Source: Ephemerocybe angulata (taxonomy: Eukaryota > Basidiomycota > Agaricomycetes > Agaricales > Psathyrellaceae). From it: a DNA stretch of 64,000 nt. Below, piece by piece: positions 20,835 through 29,510 of the stretch. How positions within the stretch are numbered: position 1 is the first letter of the stretch; every line of letters begins with the position of its first letter. The translations under genes were made by a program, and so were the position numbers. Location: positions 248,001-312,000 of the forward strand of contig JAACJK010000170.1 of NCBI GenBank assembly GCA_013368325.1. Direction: 5' to 3'. The notes below the pieces were generated by a model, which saw only the letters and a program-made list of their open reading frames with translations, did no database searches and was not told where the DNA came from.

Positions 20835-21924
20835 GCGCCCCGACCTCGCCGACGTCCCGGAAGAGGGTATCCCGTCGGTGGAGTTGATGGAGGCCCTCGT
20901 CAAGGCCTACCTCACGGACGCCTACAAGCAGAAGCTGAGCGCCGACCCCGACGACGCAAAGCAGCGCCGGTTCCTAGGCTGGACTATCCACGACCACCCC
21001 CGGAAGGAGAAGACCCAGCGCCAGGACCGACTGGAGAAGGAGTTCGTCGAGCGCCAGGAGCTCGAGGACTGCCTTATCTTCCCCATCCCTCCTGACGCCA
21101 ACCTCATCGACCACGACAAGCTCCAGCGTAAGATCATCGGCTCACCGCCGGTCTGGGGGCTCGTCTCGAACATAACCCAGAGCCAGTACATCCACGCCCG
21201 CTCGCGAGACGTCTGGAACGACAAGGACCAATCGACCTTCACCACCGACCTCCCCATACGCAGGATGGTCCACCCCGTCATCCTCTGGGGGATAGAGTCT
21301 ATCAAGGGCCGGAAGGGGTACAGGGTGATCATCGTCGACGGCACCAAGGACGCCTTCACCCTCAGCTTCGAGAAGAAAGGAAAGGTCTACCAACTGCTGG
21401 CAGAGTACCGCGACAACCTGAGCCCGAAGAAGCACACGAACACCGAGGAGGAGTCCATCCGAGCCTCCTTCGACATCCTCCGCGACTCCCTCGACGTGCG
21501 CACCACCTACGACGAGAAATCCGGCAAGACCCAGTGGGCGCTGAAGTGGCGCTTCCCCACCCACGATCCCGAAGGCGAACGCCTCTGGATCGCCTGCGTC
21601 GGCGCCCTCCAAGTCAAAACCGACGTCGGCAACGCGAACATGACACCCGCCCCCCTCGTCTGGTGCGCCATCTGCCACGGCAACGACCACACCGACCCGT
21701 TCTGCCCATTCCCCAAGCTCTCGAACTGGCAAGAACCGCCCAAAGAGGAGTCCACCCGTAAGTCCGGGGGCTTCGGATCCAACACGGTCCAGCGCTTCAA
21801 AGCGTTTCAACAAGGTCGTGGGCGGTCGTCGTTAAGTCATATCCATACATACCTCTCGTCTCGTACCCTGTACCCCCGCATTGAATTACATCTGCCTATG
21901 CCTCTCCCCCATATACCTAAGTAA
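20835..21924 (+). CDS. LINE ORF1 (Gag-like, N-terminally truncated)
   Basis: About 362 codons of an RNA-binding ORF1 protein. It ends with a canonical CCHC zinc knuckle, CAICHGNDHTDPFC (C-x2-C-x4-H-x4-C), about 70-75 residues before the stop, and is charged throughout. The open frame extends upstream to an ATG at 20767, but those 22 codons are flanking DNA outside the target duplication, so that Met is fortuitous. ORF2 begins 195 bp downstream in another frame. ORF1 proteins of Tad-clade elements are usually longer, in line with loss of the N-terminus. Confidence 0.8.
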
Positions 21925-22118
21925 GACTGAGAGCGACTACGAGAGCCAGACCATACCACAAATGAAGATGAGGCTGAAACGGACCTCTGCCGTGTGCTGC
22001 AATCGATACACACATAAGTGTGCACAGACCTGAGGCGACTGAAAGTGAGAGCACGGCTCGGATAGCAGTCTCGCTGTAAGTCGTTAAACACAAACCCTGC
22101 TCCAGTACCAACACAAAT

Positions 22119-25100
22119 ATGTCACAAACGAATAACATGAATAACCGGTACCACGCATTACGGCCAACGGACGACGGAGACCCCGAGGGAGAAGGGGCCG
22201 AACGATCTTACGCCAATCTCGGCTCCAATGAGCCCCGAGGGGACAATGGACGGCTAGAACGGACGACCGGGGGGCCTGAGGAACACACCACAGGCGGAAC
22301 CGGCACACCCCGAGAAGCGGAGGATGGGGAGGGATTAGACGCCCACCCACCAGCCAATCACGCAGCCGCAATAAGCGAGCTGCGTAACGAGCTTGAGGAA
22401 GCTCTCGGGGAAGAGGCGGGAGGGAGACCGCAAGAGGACGATTGGGATTTTCTCGATATCCTCGAGGGTCTGCCCCTACCTCCAGATGGGGGAACCGACA
22501 CACAGGAGTCGGCCCCCGAATTAGGCGCCTACAACCCGCACACAGCGCCGAAAGACCGCACCAAGACGAAGAACTCACGCGCGGCCCTGCGAATAGCCTC
22601 ACTAAATGTTCGCGGTGCGGGCTCAGGCAGATCGAGAAGAAAATGGAAGGATATCAACGACCTCGTTAAGTATAAAAGCCTCAGCATCTTGGCTGTGCAG
22701 GAGACTCACCTAACGGAAGAACACTTAGAGACGCTCAACGAGCGATACAAAGCCTTGCGCATCATCAGTAGCCCTGACCCCGACAACCCGAGCGGCAAGG
22801 GCGGGGTGGCAATCATCCTGAACCGCAACAACACATGCTGGCAGGAAGTGGACATTGAGCACACAGTCCCTGGACGGGCGCTAACGGTCACAGTGAATTG
22901 GGGCCACACGTCGAAGCTTCGGATCACAGCTGTCTATGCGCCATCGGGCGACCCAATTGCGAACGCAAACTTCTGGACCTCGCTGAAAGAAAAATGGGAC
23001 GAGGAACCGGGCAACCGGCCAGACGTTCTACTGGGAGACATGAACATGGTAGAATCCGGGCTCGACAGACTACCGGCAAAAGCAGACACGGAAGCCGTAG
23101 TAGACGCGTTCAGCGACCTGAAAACTAGCTGCAACCTGATAGACGGGTGGATGCACTCCCACCTATCGGACAAACCTGAGTATACATACCGCACGCAGAA
23201 GAGAGGCTCCAGCAACACGAGATCTCGAATAGATAGAATATATCTGAAAGAAAACATCTACGATCTGAGCTACGAATGGAACATTGTAGACTCTGGTATC
23301 GACAAACTGGACCACTACCTGGTCACAGCATACATCGCAACGAGGGATACACCCTTCGTTGGGAAGGGTCGGAGTACAATAGGCGACTTTGTCCTCGAAT
23401 ACAAAGAAGTCCAGGACCTGTTCCGAAAAAGAACACTCGAACTCGGGCGCGAAATTGAAGAGCTGTTCGGTGCAAGAACGGACACAAATAACCCCCAAAC
23501 AGTGTGGAAGAAGTACAAGGAGGATCTCCTCACAATAGCGCGCGATTTCTCGCGTAAAAGAACAACGAGAATCGACCAGGAAATACGAATGTGGGAAGAG
23601 CGTAAGGCGAAGATTCTGGCCGTGAACGACCTGGGCGAGAAAGACGAGGAGCTCGCCGCACTCGACGAAGTAGAGAATAACATCACAAACCTGTTGGTGG
23701 CTAAGACACTCCGACAACGTACCAAAATGGATGCTCGACACCACCTCACGGCCGAGACAAACTCCAAGTACGATTACATCATGCATAGAGAGAAAAAGCC
23801 AAGGGACACGATCCCAAGACTGCGAAAACCGGGCATCGAACCCCCACAATATGTCACATCCACGAACGAAATGCTCAAAATTGCCACTGAGCACCACAAC
23901 GGCATACAAAGCGAGTACGAACACACTCTAACACCCCAAGATAGAGAACAGGCCAGGGAAGCCGCACTGAACAACCTGACACCGCGCCTGAGTAACCGAG
24001 AAAGGACCAGGATGGGCCGGAGGATACGAGGCAAGGAAGTACGCAGAGCCACGATGGACATAGCAAACGGGAAAGCCTCAGGGCTAGACGGGATCCCCAT
24101 CGAGGTCTGGAAATGGCTAATACGAGACCACGAGTCCGAACAAAAGAAGATAGAAAGTGGGGCACCGGGAGAACAGACGGCGAGCCTCACGAAAGTACTC
24201 ACGACCGTGCTGAACGACATTACGAACCACGGCGTAGCCGAGGGCACCGATTTTGCAGAGGGGTGGATGTGCCCCCTCTACAAAAAGAAGGACAGAGCAG
24301 AAATAGCTAATTACTGCCCTATCACAGTGCTGAACTCAGACTATAAAATCCTGACCAAAATCCTAACCGAGCGCCTTTCTAAGGTAGCGAGTAAGTTAAT
24401 CCACCCCGATCAAGCGGGGTTCATCCGAGGGAGGTCGATTTTCGACCAAACCGAGCTCATCCGACTGGTGATGGAAGGGAGCGACGAAACCAAAGGCGCA
24501 ATCGTCTGTCTAGACCAAGAAAAGGCCTACGACAAGATCGATCACGAGTTCCTATGGGCCACTCTCAGAAAGTTCGGGTGCCCAGACTCGTTCATAAAAA
24601 CCATAGAACACCTATACTCCGATGCGAAGACGTCGGTCCTACTAAATGGTGTACTCGGCACGAGATACAGCATCACACGAGGGGTACGCCAGGGCGACCC
24701 ACTCTCGTGCCTCCTGTTCGATTTAGCGATTGAATCCCTGGCAGCGGCACTGCGAAACTCGACCCTAAGCGGATTAAAATACGACGGGGTGGAGGGAAGA
24801 ATATTATCTCAACTATTCGCAGACGATACTACAGTCTTCCTGAGTCACGAGGATAGCTTCAGCGCCCTCCTCAAGATCCTCGAGAACTGGTGCAAAGCAT
24901 CGGGGGCGAAGTTCAACATTAACAAAACAGTCGTCATACCACTAGGAGATGAAACCTACAGAGGTCGCCTACGGCGCCGGCGGCGCATACGCCCGAGATC
25001 CTCGAGGATACCAACAGATATCCACATCGCCCAGGAGGGCGAACCGGTGCGCATACTGGGCGCCTACTACGGCCATAACATCTCGGAGAAAGAGGTGTGG

Positions 25101-26009
25101 AAACCTGTACTGGATAAAATAGATACCACCCTCGCCAGGTGGGCCCGGAACTATCCCACCATACGAGGACTAACACTGGGGAACAATACCATGGTGGGAG
25201 GCTACACCCAGTACCTCACACGGGTACAAGGGATGCCCCCCGATATCTCAGGGGAAATAAAAAAGAAAACAGACAACTTTGTATTTGCAAAGCACGGGGA
25301 GCGCAAGGCAAATGCGGTATCACTATCCACGCTCTACCGAAGGAAGGACGACGGCGGCATGGGCCTCCTGGACCTCGACACGAGGAACGAAGCCATAGAC
25401 GCCAAACGCCTCCAAACATACCTTCTCCCGCCTCCCCTACGCCCGGTCTGGTGTTATCTGGCGGACCGCCAACTCGCGAAAGCGGCGGTCAAAAAATACC
25501 GCAATGTCGGCTACGACGCTCTCATAAATCCATTCACACAAACGTGGCGAGTCAACCTGTCAGCCAACGGCCTCTCTCCAGGACTCAAACGCATGATGAG
25601 AGTCGCCTACAAATACAACACCAAGTTAGTAGCCACAAAGGTGCCTAGCGAAATCAAGAAAAATATGCCTATATGGTATCACGCTGGTGCTAAAGAAAAG
25701 CTTGTCTCCATATACGGTGACAGCTGGGGCCAGTGCCAAAGAGACACACATAAGATCCGATTGGTAAACGAGATGATCGCACACGCAGAGGGCCTATCTA
25801 ATGCAGGCTGCTCCCTCCGCAAGAACTGTAAGTGCACCTCATGCAAAGGGGAGAGGAACCGTGGGTGCGAGAACCCCACGAAATGCCGAAGAAATGCCCT
25901 AAAAAAACTAGAGAACCTCAACCCGAATGGGACCCAAGAATTCCCGACCCAGAGACCACAGAGGCCAACCCGGATCTCCCACCTCCCGATACGGAGTACA
26001 AAAAGGTAG
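22119..26009 (+). CDS. LINE ORF2: APE endonuclease plus reverse transcriptase
   Basis: Frame of 1296 codons. An endonuclease/exonuclease/phosphatase domain spans about residues 160-415, with IASLNVRG, VQETHL, LLGDMNMV, SRIDRIYL and a closing KLDHYLVT; it nicks the target for priming. The reverse transcriptase spans about 640-960: KASGLDGIPIEVW, NYCPITVLNSDYKILTKIL, DQAGFIRGRS, DQEKAYDKIDH, GVRQGDPLS and catalytic FADDT, the FADD form usual in Tad-like fungal LINEs. Near the end a Cys-rich segment (CKCTSCKG...GCENPTKC) precedes the point where homology passes to the next frame at 25901-25907. The 48 codons after that point, to the stop at 26009, are probably not normally used. Confidence 0.92.
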   Translation: MSQTNNMNNRYHALRPTDDGDPEGEGAERSYANLGSNEPRGDNGRLERTTGGPEEHTTGGTGTPREAEDGEGLDAHPPANHAAAISELRNELEEALGEEAGGRPQEDDWDFLDILEGLPLPPDGGTDTQESAPELGAYNPHTAPKDRTKTKNSRAALRIASLNVRGAGSGRSRRKWKDINDLVKYKSLSILAVQETHLTEEHLETLNERYKALRIISSPDPDNPSGKGGVAIILNRNNTCWQEVDIEHTVPGRALTVTVNWGHTSKLRITAVYAPSGDPIANANFWTSLKEKWDEEPGNRPDVLLGDMNMVESGLDRLPAKADTEAVVDAFSDLKTSCNLIDGWMHSHLSDKPEYTYRTQKRGSSNTRSRIDRIYLKENIYDLSYEWNIVDSGIDKLDHYLVTAYIATRDTPFVGKGRSTIGDFVLEYKEVQDLFRKRTLELGREIEELFGARTDTNNPQTVWKKYKEDLLTIARDFSRKRTTRIDQEIRMWEERKAKILAVNDLGEKDEELAALDEVENNITNLLVAKTLRQRTKMDARHHLTAETNSKYDYIMHREKKPRDTIPRLRKPGIEPPQYVTSTNEMLKIATEHHNGIQSEYEHTLTPQDREQAREAALNNLTPRLSNRERTRMGRRIRGKEVRRATMDIANGKASGLDGIPIEVWKWLIRDHESEQKKIESGAPGEQTASLTKVLTTVLNDITNHGVAEGTDFAEGWMCPLYKKKDRAEIANYCPITVLNSDYKILTKILTERLSKVASKLIHPDQAGFIRGRSIFDQTELIRLVMEGSDETKGAIVCLDQEKAYDKIDHEFLWATLRKFGCPDSFIKTIEHLYSDAKTSVLLNGVLGTRYSITRGVRQGDPLSCLLFDLAIESLAAALRNSTLSGLKYDGVEGRILSQLFADDTTVFLSHEDSFSALLKILENWCKASGAKFNINKTVVIPLGDETYRGRLRRRRRIRPRSSRIPTDIHIAQEGEPVRILGAYYGHNISEKEVWKPVLDKIDTTLARWARNYPTIRGLTLGNNTMVGGYTQYLTRVQGMPPDISGEIKKKTDNFVFAKHGERKANAVSLSTLYRRKDDGGMGLLDLDTRNEAIDAKRLQTYLLPPPLRPVWCYLADRQLAKAAVKKYRNVGYDALINPFTQTWRVNLSANGLSPGLKRMMRVAYKYNTKLVATKVPSEIKKNMPIWYHAGAKEKLVSIYGDSWGQCQRDTHKIRLVNEMIAHAEGLSNAGCSLRKNCKCTSCKGERNRGCENPTKCRRNALKKLENLNPNGTQEFPTQRPQRPTRISHLPIRSTKR

Positions 26010-27451
26010 ACGACCCAGTCCACACACCAACACACCCGCACGACCTCGTCCGAATATTTACAGACCCCACAAGCATGGCGGCATGGGCGCCTACCCAGGC
26101 GCCTACCGAACCACAAGCCGGACCTGATGGTACGCCGAACGAACCAGTCGAGGTATACACCGACGGGTCGTGCCACGACAACGGCACCGCGAGTGCCAGG
26201 TGCGGCAGCGGTCTGTGGTATGGACCGGGGGATGAGAGGAACACCGCAATCCGAATCGGTCCGCCGCTACCATTAACAAACAATACAGGCGAGATGGTAG
26301 CAGCACTCACTGCTATACAACAAAACAGAACAACACCCAGGCTGCAGATAGCCAGTGACTCCCAGTACACAATAGACGCCATATCAAAAAGTGCACCCAC
26401 CTGGCTAGACAACGGCTTCGAAGGAGTAGCAAATGCGGAGATCGTGAGTGCGGTAATCGGTGAGCTAATAAACACGAAGACACCGGTATACCTGAGAAAA
26501 GTAAAAGGACACAGCGGAGACGAAGGAAACGACGGCGCTGACCTCTTAGCAAACGAGGGTGCAAGGAAAGACACGCCAGACGTGATCGACCTATCCGCGG
26601 GCACCTACCTAAAGAGCCTGGGGGCCAGAGCGAACGCACTCACCCAAGCGCGAGCGTACAGACTAATCCGCGCACGCAAGGAGAAGGATGAGCGGAGAAG
26701 AACAGCAGCGATGGTGGAAAGAGCCAAAGCTGCTGCTCTGCAAGTGACGGGGGTCGAGCCCCAGACGAAGTCAATCTGGTCGTCACTACGAAAACGGAAA
26801 AAAGGAACACTCACCCAAAAGTTTAGCGCCTTCGCCTGGAAGGCCCTTCATGAAGGCCACAAGGTCGGGAAGTACTGGAAGTACATAGACGAAGATAGGT
26901 ATCGATGTCAGCCGTGTAACAGTAACATCGAAAGCCTTGAACACATCCTACAGGAATGTCGAGTCTCAGGGCAGGAAACCGTATGGAACCTAGCCCGTGA
27001 AGCCTGGGCCAAAACTGGGCTGGAATGGACAGAAGCGACACTCGAGCTCGTCCTGGGTATAGGCACCGTCGAGATCAAGAACAGAAATGGCAAAGTCAGC
27101 GACGGTAGAACAAGACTATTTAAGATTTTAATAACGGAGTCTGCCTACCTGATCTGGCTGCTAAGATGCGAGTGGAGGATAGGGCGTGAACAAAACACCC
27201 TCCAAATCCACACCAAAAAAGAAATCGAGGCGAGATGGAAGACCGCGATTACACGCCGGCTTCGCCTCGACTGGGCGCTCACAAACAAGTTTACTTTCGG
27301 TAAGAAAGCATTACGCACGGCCGAGGTAGAGCGCACCTGGAATGGTCTAGTCGCCGACAATAAACGTGATTCCCTGCGAGACGACCTCGTGGGAGAGGGG
27401 GTTTTAGTGGGTAGTGCTCGACAGAGGCGCCCGCCCGGGAGAAACAGATAG
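25832..27451 (+). CDS. LINE RNase H domain frame
   Basis: Overlaps ORF2 in the -1 frame. An RNase H1 fold lies at about residues 105-240 of this frame with the acidic residues in YTDGSCHDNG, TGEMVAAL and ASDSQYTID, and the closing KVKGHSGDEGNDGADLLA. Behind it a Zn-binding zf-RVT-like motif (CQPCN...EHILQEC) sits near 360-380, as in other Agaricomycete LINE C-termini. No independent start is convincing: the ATG at 25832 would give a long unstructured leader. Fusion to ORF2 by -1 frameshifting at 25901-25907 is the simpler reading. RNase H would remove the RNA template during second-strand synthesis. Confidence 0.88.
   Translation: MHLMQRGEEPWVREPHEMPKKCPKKTREPQPEWDPRIPDPETTEANPDLPPPDTEYKKVDDPVHTPTHPHDLVRIFTDPTSMAAWAPTQAPTEPQAGPDGTPNEPVEVYTDGSCHDNGTASARCGSGLWYGPGDERNTAIRIGPPLPLTNNTGEMVAALTAIQQNRTTPRLQIASDSQYTIDAISKSAPTWLDNGFEGVANAEIVSAVIGELINTKTPVYLRKVKGHSGDEGNDGADLLANEGARKDTPDVIDLSAGTYLKSLGARANALTQARAYRLIRARKEKDERRRTAAMVERAKAAALQVTGVEPQTKSIWSSLRKRKKGTLTQKFSAFAWKALHEGHKVGKYWKYIDEDRYRCQPCNSNIESLEHILQECRVSGQETVWNLAREAWAKTGLEWTEATLELVLGIGTVEIKNRNGKVSDGRTRLFKILITESAYLIWLLRCEWRIGREQNTLQIHTKKEIEARWKTAITRRLRLDWALTNKFTFGKKALRTAEVERTWNGLVADNKRDSLRDDLVGEGVLVGSARQRRPPGRNR
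25901..25907 (+). promoter_or_regulatory. Candidate -1 frameshift site A AAA AAA
   Basis: Seven A residues sit in the ORF2 frame as CTA-AAA-AAA-CTA, so A_AAA_AAA fits the X_XXY_YYZ slippery pattern. A -1 slip here moves from the RT frame straight into the RNase H frame. A one-base loss or gain in a homopolymer (true mutation or assembly error) would look the same. Confidence 0.5.
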
Positions 27452-27652
27452 CGGCCACACGCAAGTGTATCTACTATCGGTTGAAACTCTGGCTGGCATC
27501 TCTGGAAAGTGAGTCCCACACCGCGTGCCTATGAGCACCAGTGCGTAACGCATTTCCTCCTTGGACTAATCTCATTCTAGGGTCTATCCCTACACTGTTC
27601 TACGACGTCGATGGGCACACTAGGTTGCTGCCACGGAGACTGAGAACCCTCC

Positions 27653-27675
27653 AAAAAAAAAAAAAAAAAAAAAAA
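27653..27675 (+). other. LINE poly(A) tail
   Basis: About 23 consecutive A residues end the element and directly precede the right target duplication. The 3' UTR between the RNase H stop (27451) and the tail is about 200 bp. Confidence 0.93.
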
Positions 27676-27688
27676 GTAAGTACAAGAG

Positions 27689-28101
27689 AGCAGAGAGCAC
27701 CAACGTTGCAAGCCCAGAACGGCATTGTTGACTCGGAAGCCATCGCGACGGATGCTGTTGACTGAGGGGTCAATGTGGTGGGCCGTGGTGGGGTTTATGC
27801 TTGAAGGTTGTCTTGCTGAGTCGGCACTGTACAGTGTACTTAGATTAGATTTTGCAGGCGGAATCCCAAAGTCGATTTTGAGCATCTCGCCCAAGTCCAA
27901 AGGACTCCGAAGCTGACTAATGCCATCACGCCCGGATCAGTGGCTGTGGGCCACCTCCCAATGTCGATTTTGAGCGTCTCGCCAAGTGCAAGGGAGCCTA
28001 AGCTGACTAATTCAATCACGCGCAAATCACGTGACTTTCCCAAAGTCAGTGATGCGCGTCTCGCAAAAATCGAGAGGAACAGAACGATTCCTTCGTTATA
28101 C
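27689..28101 (+). repeat. Right-end region of the TIR element with ~92-bp repeats
   Basis: Two diverged copies of a unit lie at about 27857-27930 and 27949-28021; they share CCCAATGTCGATTTTGAG, CGTCTCGCC, GACTAAT and CAATCACG types of blocks. A third, shortened copy follows at about 28034-28072 (CCCAAAGTCAG...GTCTCGC). Subterminal repeats close to a TIR are a common place for transposase binding. No gene is visible here. Confidence 0.65.
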
Positions 28102-28115
28102 TACGGACTCGTAAC
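28102..28115 (-). repeat. Right terminal inverted repeat
   Basis: TACGGACTCGTAAC, the exact reverse complement of 8554-8567, followed by the CTT target duplication at 28116-28118. Confidence 0.82.
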
Positions 28116-28118
28116 CTT

Positions 28119-28523
28119 GACGAGAGGTTGCGGCCCATTACAACTTGCACATGTTCAGGAGAGGTCTTCGTCAAGCATCGACACTCAGAAGTGATAGGGT
28201 TCGAAGTCGTCGACGCAGGGGACTTGCTGTTGAATGACCGTGTAGACGTCGGAGGCTGGGGTTCCTACAGACTGGCAGGTATGATATACTTCGGAATGAG
28301 CCACTTTATCAGTAGAGCCATTACAAGAGATAACAAAGTATACGTACATGATGGTATGGATGGTTGTAACAGTACATTTGAGGGTGTTCTGAACCATGGG
28401 TTCGACATCGCGGAACTAGCCCGTTGCGGCGAAAAGACTGCATCCATTGCCGTGTACGTTCTGGCGGATCGACTGGGGGCGGGCGCACAACTCCGCAATT
28501 CTGACACGGAGTCAGACACTTGA
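28119..28523 (+). pseudogene. Helitron-type H1, displaced C-terminus (USP-like His box)
   Basis: 134 codons that continue H1 after the TIR insertion, in the same frame as the codon at 8551. It carries the second half of the USP-like domain: YRLAGMIYFGMSHFISRAI aligns with the H2 His box, and VYVHDGMDG with WYHDGM. In the broken locus it has no start of its own and is unlikely to be translated. The C-terminal tail after the His box is longer than that of H2 and ends in a short acidic sequence. Confidence 0.88.
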
Positions 28524-28745
28524 ACGGCCGGCGGTCGACGAAGGGGGTGGACGAAAAGTGAAGGACCTTTGCGAGTTGGTGGTCGAGACGGAAGCAGATG
28601 GCGCGTCAGGGGCTTTGCCAAGAATAGGTTGATGAGGTCAGCGCGGTGAATGCCGATCATCAGTGGCTGTCCTACCCACCGCTTAACTTCCAACCTTGAT
28701 TGAGTCGCTCGCTCCATTGCTTAACTTCTACCATAACTCGCCATC
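28524..28745. other. Presumed H1 3' flank
   Basis: About 220 bp between the H1 stop and the next gene. Two similar short blocks, CCGCTTAACTTCCAACC and TTGCTTAACTTCTACC, lie 35-40 bp apart near 28678-28735. I cannot point to a clear Helitron 3' hairpin followed by CTRR. Confidence 0.3.
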
Positions 28746-29305
28746 GTGGTTTCGCGACGAGAGCTGCAACAAGAAGCGCAGCGCCGGCGAACCTTCTTCC
28801 GACATTTAGACGCCATACGAGACCCAACAGTACACATCGAGCCCGGAACCGACTTCAGTTCCCTCCGCCGGGCTACGTACGCGCTTGTCTTACCAGAGGA
28901 AGAAAGTTTTGTGCCCCGGACGCTGTCGCCGTGAGTACCGTTGCCACTCAGGGTGTACGTGATGCTGACTTTGGCCTATAAGGCGCTTCGTTCCGCTCGA
29001 CAACTACCCGCTTCATGATGTTGAACAGGTCTAGTGCGGCATCATTCTACTTTGAGTGCACTTTCCTAACGAATCCTAGCATACTACACATTCCGTCTGG
29101 AGATTCCTACCGAATCGTGACACGACAGCAGCCGCCTCACCGACCCCACTCCGAGGTGTGGGGCCACACTTCGAACAACACAACAGAGAACTCGGCAACC
29201 GAAACGGAAACAGAAAGCGAAACAGAAACGGAAACAGAAGGCGAAACTGAAACTGAAACTGAAAGCGAAACAGCCAATGGGGAGGGCTCTGAGTTGAGCG
29301 GATGA
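28746..29305 (+). CDS. Small unknown protein with Glu/Thr repeat tail
   Basis: Proposed three-exon gene: 28746-28930, 28983-29033 and 29080-29305, 153 residues. The first intron is GTGAGT...AG. The second uses a weaker GTGCGG donor but has a CTAAC branch site and restores one continuous frame (reading VEQVYILHIPSGDSY across it). The N-terminus starts MVSRRELQQEAQRRRTFF. The C-terminal third is low-complexity TETESETETETEG. I do not recognise the family. The total coding length is a multiple of three, which supports the exon model. It lies between H1 and the damaged F-box copy. Confidence 0.5.
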
Positions 29306-29443
29306 GGGCCCTTAGTTGAGCGAAGGATTTGGTCTTGTGAAGTAGTCAATTTGGTGTTATGTAACGATTATTTTGGTCCTCTCATCTTGTGCTAGAGTCC
29401 GCAAAACAGATCGGTGAATGGTAAGGGCTTATTTTCGTTGCAA

Positions 29444-29503
29444 CACCGCTACGCGTGACCAGGGCCCAAGTAAATGGCCTCGGAATTGCCACGCGTAGCG
29501 GTG
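29444..29503. repeat. Inverted repeat (14-bp perfect arms)
   Basis: CACCGCTACGCGTG at 29444-29457 and its reverse complement at 29490-29503, separated by 32 bp. It sits exactly where homology between the two F-box paralogues stops, so it may mark the break or a small insertion. A related string, GGTCACGCGTAGTGGCG, occurs near 43597. Confidence 0.75.
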
Positions 29504-29510
29504 GTCTACT

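Larger units (their letters stand above)
20835..27675 (+). mobile_element. Tad-like LINE, 5'-truncated, with 14-bp TSD and poly(A)
   Basis: The boundaries are set by a direct repeat, AGTAAGTACAAGAG, at 20821-20834 and again at 27675-27688 directly after a run of about 23 A (27653-27675). The first base of the right copy may belong to the poly(A). Inside are an ORF1 fragment with a CCHC knuckle, ORF2 with APE endonuclease and reverse transcriptase, and an overlapping RNase H frame. ORF1 runs straight into flanking DNA at its 5' end, which shows 5' truncation, as expected when target-primed reverse transcription stops early. The element is nested in the TIR insertion and must be younger. Confidence 0.92.
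8554..28115. mobile_element. 19.6-kb insertion with 14-bp TIRs and CTT duplication
   Basis: The ends are perfect inverted repeats: GTTACGAGTCCGTA at 8554-8567 and its reverse complement at 28102-28115. The trinucleotide CTT flanks both sides (8551-8553 and 28116-28118). Removing the insert plus one CTT rejoins H1 in frame, and the spacing across the junction (about 68 residues between IQDYL and YRLAG) matches the uninterrupted relative H2 (about 71). Contents: H2 (minus strand), a gene-poor repeat-rich stretch, a nested LINE with its own target duplication, and tandem repeats at the right end. TIRs with a 3-bp duplication point to cut-and-paste integration, yet no DDE or tyrosine-recombinase gene is recognisable. 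Either H2 is itself part of the element, or H2 is a passenger in a non-autonomous element. Confidence 0.82.

Noticed and set aside
27541..27765. Frame with a Lys run across 27653-27675
   Set aside because: It reads through the LINE poly(A) tail; not a gene.
8554..28115. Starship-type giant element
   Set aside because: The ends include TTAC, which recalls Starship targets, but there is no DUF3435 tyrosine recombinase, the group is known from Pezizomycotina, and perfect TIRs with a CTT duplication fit another mechanism.
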